Shown here in pieces: positions 56,098-64,000 of a DNA stretch of 64,000 bases. Position 1 is the first letter of the stretch, and each line of letters starts with the position of its first letter. A model generated the notes under the pieces. It searched no databases. It was not told where the DNA came from and saw nothing but the letters and a program-made list of their open reading frames with translations. Location: positions 2,480,001-2,544,000 of the forward strand of contig JAWZSP010000002.1 of assembly GCA_034401135.1 (NCBI GenBank). The letters are read 5' to 3'. The DNA is from Volutella citrinella (lineage: Eukaryota; Ascomycota; Sordariomycetes; Hypocreales; Nectriaceae). The position numbers and the translations under genes are program-made.

Positions 56098-56121
56098 ACC
56101 CTTTTCTACCTAGAAAAGGGT
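56098..56121. repeat. perfect 11-base inverted repeat
   Basis: ACCCTTTTCTA (56098-56108) and its exact reverse complement TAGAAAAGGGT (56111-56121), separated by CC. It may be a protein-binding palindrome or a chance hairpin. Confidence 0.8.
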
Positions 56122-59100
56122 GTACAGTGGTCGCCCACACATCGACCCACAGGTGCTCTTGGCCCGGCTTCCAGCATGGGACACCTTTTCCTCATCGCCT
56201 TGTCCGCCAATCTGCCGAGGGCAGTTCTTCCTTTATTAGTGTGCAGTTACTGAGACATTCCCTCGACCACCGCCCGGCAAGCCTACGGCCATCGTTGGCA
56301 ACCTTTGTGCTACACAGACAGGTGCTCCAACCCAAACGCGAAAGCGATCCAATTGCTCAAACGAGACGACACAAGACATCGACCACCTACATGGCGGCAG
56401 TGGACAAAGTATCACCTGACCCGCACCGCACGCGGGGAGCGAGAGGTGCTTCAAAGGCCACAAATGAGTAACATCCTTCGGTACCCTTTGCACAGTGAGA
56501 CTTGCCATTGCCGCATCGAGCAGTCAGTTGCAGTGTTACAAACTCGGAGGACGAGGTGGAGCTAGGGCAGGGGTGGCAAGGTCGGATGAAGTCCCGCAGT
56601 CGCTGGCCAAGCCCATAAACGGATTCGCGAAACGCCAACCCGCTCGCTAGCTTCATGTCTCTTTACCAGTCTTCTCCTCTCTGCCCGCCATGATGGCAGA
56701 TCTCGCCGCTCGTCTCGGGTGGGATCCGCCTCCTGCTGAGTCCTGCATCTGCAAGCGCCTCACCGCATCGGTATTCGGGACTACGTCGTACCACTTTTGC
56801 CATCGATCTTCTTTGTAGCAAAATACCAGCTCCGCCCCCTTCGGTACTCGTCCCTTGAGTCCCCGCCGCCCACAGGTAACGTGTGCCGAAGATGACAGCA
56901 GCATGCGCCTCAATCCTACGGATTTTTGCCCCAAGAATTGGGAAGGATTCATCCCAGCTCTGGTAGCTTTTGAGTGGGCTTATTGCTATGGCTTTTTTTT
57001 TCCTTTTCAAGGCGGCGGGTCGTCGTCGTCTGTTGCAGGCGTTCTACCTATTTTTAATCCCAATTCCCTTGCGACACTCGGCGCACTGCTCTCGTGTGCT
57101 CTGGGGCGCAGCCGGTCATAAGTGAAGCTAGAGTCGCTGCTGATAACCCCCGTTAGGCATTGGCCCGCTGAACCTGCATAATCACTGGGCGGTACCAACA
57201 GGCACACCATTGGCATCGACAGAGGAGAAATATATTGCCGATACACTCTGATTGACATGTGGCGGGAATAGCACATCGACATCCAACAGGCGGCACAGGC
57301 CAAAGTCGAGGGAGAGACTACTATGTAAAGCTATCGGCCCGCTTTTTTGCGCCCAGTGCCTCAACGATGGCTGGTTATGGTACTACTCTCAGTCCTAAGC
57401 ACTCAGCATGGGCATCCTTTCCACCTGCTCACGATCATCTTCTCTCCTCTCTGTGGATGATGCACTCGTGAACCCTGTTTGTCTCCAGAAGGGGGTGAGG
57501 GGTTGCAACCGGCATGGTTCCTGCAGTAGTCTCTCACGTTCCGTCGTTATGCTGTGGGTCCGTGGCGGGACCATCTGCACGTTCGACCTCAGCCAGCACT
57601 GAGGTTCAAGCTTGGGTGGGTGGCTGTGCGGCTTTGGCCAAGCAGCGATCAACTGGTTTCTGCTCCAGATGGCTGAGAGTGATCCCCCGAAGTCCTCGCT
57701 TCACAATAGCCAAGATACCACTTTAAACGCGACACACCAACAACTAACAGACATCAGGCATCCCGCTCGGTGTCTTGGAGGTGGCACAGTCACCAAGCAC
57801 CCATAGACTCGTATCCGAACTCTGGTAATTACTATGGTAGGACGATCGACGGGTCCGACACACCACGAGGTGATCTTATCAATGCCCCGGCTTGTTCGTT
57901 TTCAGACGGCTGATTGCCTTGCATGTGCCAATCACGTTTCAGAGGCTCCAGAGATGACCCAGCCAGGGAAGGTCAGCTGGACTCGGCTTGCTGACCTGAT
58001 GAGCCAGCCACGAGAACTATTGCAGCGCCTTGTGGAACAAGAACGTGAATGGGTGCCAAACTCTCTGGATCCTTCTTGCAGCAAGCAACCCTTTACCCCT
58101 GACCCAGGCTTGCCAGGCTTGCCAGGCTCACTCCTAAGCCCTAGTGCAATGCAGGATCAGCACAAGCAGCCAACCAACATCAGCTACCAGCAATAGGCCT
58201 CCACATCTCGCGGGCGCCAACAACAGCCTTTTCGCCTCAGTTCTGTCTGCACCAAGGCAGCCGAACTAAGGTAGGTAATCGCCCTAAGCGCCCCTTTGAA
58301 CATCTTCCCGCCCACCAATACTATGCTGACAACCAGCAAGTGCCCCACTCTCACGGGGCGAACTGAAGGCGAAAGAAAGAAGAAAAAAACGAAGAGTGCG
58401 CCGTTGGGAAGCCCACAAGTCCCGGGTCGGCTGCCGCCCGCATGGCGTAGATGGCACGGAATGGGTCGGGAGGGGCGTTAGCCTCCCCCCTTTTCCCTCC
58501 AGTGCAGTTTTTGTGAGTGAGCTTGAGCGAAGGCCTGCGCCAAATCCGGCTGGCGCAAGCCAGATTGGGAGACGAACAAAAGCTGCTAGGACGTGAGGGT
58601 GCAAGAACCTATGGAGGGATATTTGATATATTACTCCGACAGCTGCTTCTTTGCTGCATTATTTACGGCAGACGAAGCCCGTCCCAGCTTCTTGTCAATG
58701 TACGGTCGGGCTACCTGACCACCGCCCGTCCATAACGGACCTATTGAATGGTCATACCTCTAAAAGCTCCCCCACAAACGGGATGCCGCAGCCCTTCGCA
58801 GGACATGCACAACCAGTGGCTCAGAGCGTGCCAATGAGGGCCAGGCAGCTACCCACTACGAAGACGAGGCGCGCTCACTGATCAACTACACCCGACGGCT
58901 GAGGGTGGTTTAGCTTCCGAGGATTTCTACTGCACAGAAATCGACATGCACTGGTCAGGAGACCTGTCGGCAAACGTCCAATTGCAAGCCATGGGCCTCT
59001 TCTTACAGGCTACTGCTCAGCCACATCTTGTCAGCATCAACACACATGCCACAACATCCTTCTCCGACCGCTGCGTATTATTAGTTCAGCTCAGCAGTTG

Positions 59101-60537
59101 GCGCCCGGATCCGGAAACGCGAGTTGGCATGTCCAGTTCGTGTGGTGGTTCAAGTCCACATGGCACGGGTGATCCTTTGACTGTGGAGTTCAACGACATC
59201 ATTGCCCCAAGCGTCTGGCCGGTGATGATGCCGAGCGACCACGCCTTGCACACTCAGAGTCCAGACTCGGTTACTCGGAGCCTAGTAGGCACTCAAGGCA
59301 CGCTCCCAGGCAGCGCGCTGAAACGCGAGTCAACCCCTGCTTGGCATGACGCTCGGACTGTGGTGCCCGAAACCTTCTGCGGCGTGGAACACGCACAGAG
59401 GACCGGAGAAGGAGATCCTTGTTCCCTTCTGGGGTTGTGGTTGCCCCATTCACATTTCCTTCACAGCCGAGTGTCTTGAACGTCTCAAACGGGCATGCTG
59501 GCCAGGTTGGTCGTCAACTCGTCGCTGACGGTGCCGTGCTGGCTGGCAGGTGATACCTAACCGTGCTACAGTAGTAGGCGGCTAGGCCAGACCCGCGCCC
59601 CAGCCTGTTTGGGCTTGCCAGGCTTAGAAACGCGGCTTTCGCCTTCCATTCTTCCGCCCTTGCGTGCCAAGCTGCCCTCGAAGCGCTCTGATCGACGCTA
59701 GTTCGGGGCATTCTCTGCGGAAGCCCGTTAGCGCGCGAGGGCGTGAAGTCTCGCCCCCTGACAAGGACTTCCCTTTTCGGCTCGCAGGCGCGTTGCTTCT
59801 TGGTGTCGCGGTGTGTGCTCGTTGCAGGCCTGTTTTGAATACGACTTTCTCCTGAAGGCCACGCGAGACGGGCGTCCCAAATTTGCCGGACCCGTATGCG
59901 TGTGTTGTGCCAGCAGCGGGACACATGGTATCAGGTCCCTTTAACAGAGACAGGCTATTATGCGGCATTCATATTACTCCATCCATTGCGATTGCCTGAT
60001 GGACTCATGCGCTCTCCTATAGTCAGGATCGTACAGCTGCTGGCCGTGCACTTTATGCTGGCGAGCCACACAGGCCGAGCAACGGCTATTATTGACACTA
60101 GACTAGTTCCATTGACTATTGAGGGATGACTCTGCGTCAATCAGACTGCGTCCGTCGGCGGGAAGGGCCAGTCGATTGTCGAAGAGCGCTGGGGGTGTTT
60201 TGCCACATGATTCTCTGCAAGTCAACGGGACAATCCCCCCTCACAACCAACTGAACATCGTGACCCTCGGTCCACGCACAGCTGGTCAATCGGGTCCAGT
60301 TAAGTCACGCCCTTGCAAAGTGGGATGGGAATCCGCGGAATAAGTGTCGGTGTATTGTGTGGCGCTCAATTATACCCGTTGGTAGCCCGTGAGGATATCG
60401 CCCATGAGCATCTCCCGCCGGCTCAATAGCAGATGGGCTTCAGGTCTATTATCAAGACCCTTCGTCGTCGTCGTCGTCGAATGCTGATGAGAATAATTGG
60501 GTTTCCATCCGACCTCATGTATTTTGGATTGTATGGC

Positions 60538-61837
60538 TCAAAGATCCTTCATGACCTCTTCTACTGCTCTGGCAGCCATTCTTCGCCGTTGATCCTCGGG
60601 CAAGCCCTCACCTGCCTCTCGCACGGCCTGCAGCTTCCGCATCATCCTCTCCACCTTTTCCACTTCTGCGTCATCCAGGTCCCCCTCTCCATCTTCCTGT
60701 TTGCTCGGTTGATTTCCCTTGTCGGCGGTGTCTTTCTTCGACTCCTCTGACTCCTCTGGCTCCCCGTCCTGGGGCTGTCCGGCTTCCCAGATTGCCCGCC
60801 TCAGCCCCTCAAAGTCCGACTTGTCAAAACCAAACCCCATGTCTTTGGGATCCAGCTCCAGATTTGCATCCTCGCCTTCATCTTTTGCAGATGTGGTCTC
60901 GAAATCGCCAAACTCGTCGTCGGACAAGAGGTCGGGCTGGATGTGCGTCCAGTCATTTGTCTCGAGAGCTTCTTTGACTCTCGCAATTCCCGTTTTTTCT
61001 ACTCCGTAGTTAGCATTCGCTTATGATATAGGTCGGGACCCATTCGTAGTGATGTTTTGGGAAACGTACCACCAAACTCGTTCCGTCCGGCAGACTCTTT
61101 GCCCCCGAGCTGGACGAACTCGAGGCCAGCCTCGGCGCAAATCTCATCCCATTCCTCCTCGCCGCCTTCTCCAACGCCCACAGCAAGGCCGACACCATCC
61201 CAGTCCCACCCCCCGAGCCCGTCTTTCACCAAACGGCCAACATTCTCGATGAGGCTGCGCGTTAAGTCCGTCCCTGCGCCTTGAGCAGGGCCAGCGTTAA
61301 AGATGACAACGACGCCGCCCAGCACAGCCAGTACCTCGACAGCCTCGGGAGAAAGAAATGAAGACGACCAGTCCTTGGGTTCAGCGACAAGATCCAGCCA
61401 GATAGGTACTGTTGTGGTGTAGTAGGGGGTTTTGAGGTGCAGAGGATGTGATGTTCCAGCAAGGGACAGGGCACCGTCTGGCGGGGAGGGCGAAGATCCC
61501 GTTAGGTCTGTATTTCAGTTTAGTTTAGAGCAGAAAAGACTCATCACCTCCTCTTTGATAACTCTGAGATAACACTACAATTTGACGAAAAAGGGGGGTG
61601 CAAGATGCCACACATGAGGAGAGATATGTCTCCTTGGTTATAGTGACATCCAGCCTCACAGTTCAGTCCTCGCTCGGTCCCTTCCGCAAATCGTCTTTGC
61701 GAGGTGTTTCTAATTCCAAACATCACAGGTTTGTTCTGCGCACCTTTGATTACCCTCGAGAGGGCTTCTGTTTGGCCCTCGAGTGAGACTGCCAAGATGC
61801 GGCGAGCGCCGGAGGAGCCTAGTTCTTCATCTGCCAT
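60538..61837 (-). CDS. IRC6: Adaptin-binding protein, IRC6/p34 family
   Basis: A member of the alpha/gamma-adaptin-binding p34 (AAGAB/Irc6) family, thought to act in clathrin adaptor assembly and vesicle traffic. The predicted protein has 330 residues. Exons are 61744-61837, 61070-61507 and 60538-60998, 993 bases in frame. The N-terminal Rossmann-like half begins MADEELGSSGARRILAVSLE and continues with VLAVLGGVVVIFNA and a long loop; the C-terminal half has EKTGIARVKEALETNDW, then acidic SDDEFGDFE and DLELDPKDMGFG-like sequence, ending in helical RMMRKLQAVREAGEGL. The family usually has an N-terminal GTPase-like domain and a helical C-terminus with EALxxxxW, as here. Intron 1 (61508-61743, 236 bases) is unusually long for this window. 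The name is by family pattern, not direct comparison. Confidence 0.8.
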
Positions 61838-62741
61838 GATGATTGGTTTCGGCTGCTCTCTAATGCCGCGTAGCTGGTCTTGCAGGGCTTTGGCGTGATA
61901 TTTCTGTGTTTTTTGAAGAGTTTTCAACTCGACAGTACCTGCGGATGGTCAGAATTCCGCGCTCGATGATGATGAGATGAAGTGGAATCCGAGAAGGCGA
62001 GACGTCTAGGTGGTGGGGGCAGGTACTTGGAAACCCCACATCTGGGCGCAGCTTACCCTATCCTTGAGATTGACGGAAAGGCAGCCCAACCAAATGGTAA
62101 TTTTCTTGATCCTGATAGTTTAGGAGTTTCGATATTGGAAGGTAAACCACAAGGCAGAGTCGAGAGCGACAATACGACACATTTATTCGCAATCTGTATT
62201 TCTAGAACAAGCCTCCACCCCTATTGGGAGATGCACCCACCCTGTTTTGTCATTCACGTCTCAATGTTACTAATGCTCCCAGCTTCACACACCAAGAACA
62301 GCATCGTCAGCAGTCAGCGAAATCCCAAAGTGGCACACGCTTCACAAGGCTACACCCACACATATTTCAGCGATATATTGAGCGAAGCTCCAGGAGCAGA
62401 GATGGTCATGATCTCTAGTACAAAATAAAAAGGTATAAAGGACAACAAACGCTCGACCAGTCCAATTTGTGATATCAACAAGTGCGAAACCCGCCCAAAG
62501 CCAACATTATCGCCACGCATCCCAGGGTAAATAAATCCAAGCCAGCCACACAATGAACCATGCCAGTGACGAAATGAAAGAAACCAAAGGACCGATATGC
62601 CAGCTATGCCAATGCAGCCACACCCATGAGCCGAACCACCCACCACCCGAAAACGCCACAATCCCAGGACGCAAGAAGAAACAGGGAGGCATCCAAAACC
62701 AAACAAGAATCCTTCTTTCATTAGCCAGCTTTGACCCCTAC
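61838..62741. other. IRC6 promoter and 3' flank of the membrane-protein gene
   Basis: 904 bases without a supported gene. The ORFs at 61982-62428 and 62350-62769 overlap and have no domain. Confidence 0.55.
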
Positions 62742-63860
62742 TCACCGAGCGTTCACATCGGCGCCCCATCCCATGGTTCGCTGCACAGCCTCCATCCCAG
62801 CACGAATGCCCCTAGCAAAGTTCTGTCCCTCCTCGGTGTTGTAGGCATCGTCAAGGTCTGCCTGGGTTAGAAAGCCCTTTCGGCGAGCCATGACGGCGTG
62901 CTGGATGGGCCGGCACCACAAGTCATACCACTGATCCTCGCTCATCGAGGTATAATGCACGGAGCCGTTGCGGTTGACACTCATGGGCCACTCAACATAG
63001 AGAGTCTCGAAACGCTTGGTGCGAAAGAAGAGCCACGGCCAGGTAAATAGCCAGAGAAAGGTGGCATAGCAGAGTATCTGGACCCACCGCACAAGACGCC
63101 AGCGGTTGACGATGGAGTTGTTGTAGATCTCGACTCGAGCGTTGGTGGCGGGGAATTCGATTTCGAGATGGCCCCGGTAGTTGCTCGCGTTGACGAGGCT
63201 TTCCAGCTTACCACCGACGTAGGAGAAGTCCCAGCCCACAACTCGGCGTTCGAGCGTCAGGGCCTTCATGCCGCATTGCTGGGCACAATAGCGCCGGCAC
63301 CACTCATCGGCAGTGGGCGTGCCCTGCTCTGCAGCCCCGGAACCACCAAAGCCCGGGGCGCGTGAGGCCATGACGGTGCCACGTTTGACCTTGTCAAAGT
63401 TGGTGACGGTCTGGAGGCTCTGCCAGGAACGTCGTGACTGCAGATCCTCGTAGAGCAACGGGGTCAGGTCGACCTGGACATCGAAATCCACCACCTTCTC
63501 AGAGTGCTCTTTGTCTGTCTTCTTGTGTTCACTGTGGAAGCCGCGAATACGGACAGACTGGCGGGGAGGCTCGACGGAAAGTCGATCGATGCTCTCCCTC
63601 AGGAAGGCTGGGTTGTTGTCGAAACGCGCATCCATGTAATAATCGACGCCAGGTCTGCGAAGAACGGGCTTGAAGTCGAGGCCATGGGTGCGGCTAGATA
63701 TGGGTTGGGGGGTGGCGTTGATGTCGTCGGTATAAGAATACTCGGGCGGGGGATCGCTGTGATCGAGGTCGTGATCGAAGCAGGGCCCCAGAGATTCGAC
63801 GGCCGCTGCGTGGAGAGAGACGGCACTCGACGAGGGGCGAGGGACAGGAGACGGGGCCAT
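62742..63860 (-). CDS. predicted membrane protein of unknown function
   Basis: An intronless 372-residue ORF from an ATG at 63860 to a stop at 62742. The N-terminal 160 residues are mostly hydrophilic, with DPPPEYSYTDD, where PPEY resembles a PPxY ubiquitin-ligase docking motif. A conserved-looking middle (DVQVDLTPLLYEDLQSRRSW, ADEWCRRYCAQQCGMKALTL) is followed by one or two membrane segments (WVQILCYATFLWLFTWPWLFF). The C-terminal tail is hydrophilic (SEDQWYDLWCRPIQHAV, EEGQNFARGIRAGME). The long even composition and lack of stops mark it as a real gene. I do not recognise the family and assign no function. Confidence 0.75.
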   Translation of the reverse strand: MAPSPVPRPSSSAVSLHAAAVESLGPCFDHDLDHSDPPPEYSYTDDINATPQPISSRTHGLDFKPVLRRPGVDYYMDARFDNNPAFLRESIDRLSVEPPRQSVRIRGFHSEHKKTDKEHSEKVVDFDVQVDLTPLLYEDLQSRRSWQSLQTVTNFDKVKRGTVMASRAPGFGGSGAAEQGTPTADEWCRRYCAQQCGMKALTLERRVVGWDFSYVGGKLESLVNASNYRGHLEIEFPATNARVEIYNNSIVNRWRLVRWVQILCYATFLWLFTWPWLFFRTKRFETLYVEWPMSVNRNGSVHYTSMSEDQWYDLWCRPIQHAVMARRKGFLTQADLDDAYNTEEGQNFARGIRAGMEAVQRTMGWGADVNAR

Positions 63861-64000
63861 GGCGCTGAAGAGGGTGGCGAAGCGGTCGTGAATTCAAGCG
63901 CTGGCCTCGATGGCCGAAGATGTAAGGGCGAGGACGGCGACGGAGAAAACAGAAAAGGCCGTGGTGACGCGCGTCGAGGAATGGACCGTGGGTGGTGGGA
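63861..64000. other. upstream edge of the window
   Basis: 140 bases: promoter and 5' UTR of the membrane-protein gene, GC-rich. The window ends here; no further gene is visible. Confidence 0.5.

Larger units (their letters stand above)
52760..60537. other. 7.8 kb non-coding region upstream of the homeobox gene
   Basis: The largest gap in the window. The many overlapping ORFs (up to 198 codons, 54388-54984 plus) are Pro/Ser/His-rich, occur on both strands, and have no domain or splice partners. A G-quadruplex motif lies at 53273-53299 and a perfect 11-base inverted repeat at 56098-56121. It probably contains the long promoter and 5' UTR of the homeobox gene and perhaps unannotated non-coding transcripts. 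Confidence 0.5.

Noticed and set aside
59140..59160. tRNA B-box-like GGTTCAAGTCC
   Set aside because: A four-base stem is possible but no matching acceptor, anticodon or D arm lies upstream at the right spacing.
58946..59479. 177-codon plus-strand ORF
   Set aside because: No domain or conserved-looking block; composition close to that of non-coding frames nearby.

Overview
The window is nuclear DNA of a filamentous ascomycete, most likely a Sordariomycete and possibly of the Hypocreales. The evidence is short introns (about 48 to 236 bases) with GT-AG ends and CTAAC-like branch points a few bases before the acceptor, compact 1 to 2 kb genes separated by long GC-balanced gaps, and typical Pezizomycotina proteins (a PHD-ARID-JmjC KDM5, a Dnf3-type flippase, an AA11 copper oxygenase, TOM13, a fungal homeobox factor). 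No IS elements, CRISPR arrays, prophage or operons are present. I reconstructed 19 protein-coding genes and one intron-containing tRNA. Exon phases close exactly to a stop codon in every multi-exon model.

Left part (1 to 22.5 kb): chromatin and RNA genes. In order these are a bZIP factor, the TFIID subunit TAF11, the H3K4 demethylase KDM5 (six exons, about 1742 residues), the structure-specific nuclease subunit SLX1, and the spliceosomal SF3A3/Prp9, all on the minus strand. The eIF4A3/FAL1 helicase follows on the plus strand, head to head with SF3A3 across 319 bases. A small predicted secreted protein lies convergent to eIF4A3. Its only features are a signal peptide and cysteines.

Middle part (22.5 to 47.3 kb): metabolism and organelles. 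A 3.9 kb gene-poor stretch precedes URC4 (uracil catabolism, DUF1688), then another 3.6 kb gap. Next is a compact group: OXA1 (mitochondrial inner-membrane insertase) and TOM13/MIM1 (outer-membrane import), both minus; the Cdc48 cofactor SHP1/p47, divergent from TOM13; the Rag GTPase GTR1 (TORC1 signalling), convergent with SHP1; tRNA-Ala(AGC); an AA11-type lytic polysaccharide monooxygenase; a zinc-independent quinone-reductase-like MDR enzyme; and a 1530-residue Dnf3-type P4-ATPase lipid flippase.

Right part (47.3 to 64 kb): a homeobox transcription factor sits alone, with 3.5 kb of non-coding sequence on its 3' side and 7.8 kb on its 5' side. Then come an adaptin-binding IRC6/p34-like protein and a conserved-looking membrane protein of unknown function. 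The 7.8 kb gap contains a strong G-quadruplex motif and a perfect short palindrome but no gene I can support.

Most genes are housekeeping and unrelated to one another. The local pairings worth noting are SF3A3/eIF4A3 (splicing and exon junction complex) and OXA1/TOM13 (mitochondrial membrane protein insertion). I see no secondary-metabolite cluster, defence island or transposon. The unusual signals are small-scale: a tandem acceptor in eIF4A3 whose first choice would create a stop codon, an intron splitting the catalytic glutamate codon of SLX1, an uncharacterised beta-rich domain in the homeobox factor, and the very large regulatory-looking gap beside it.
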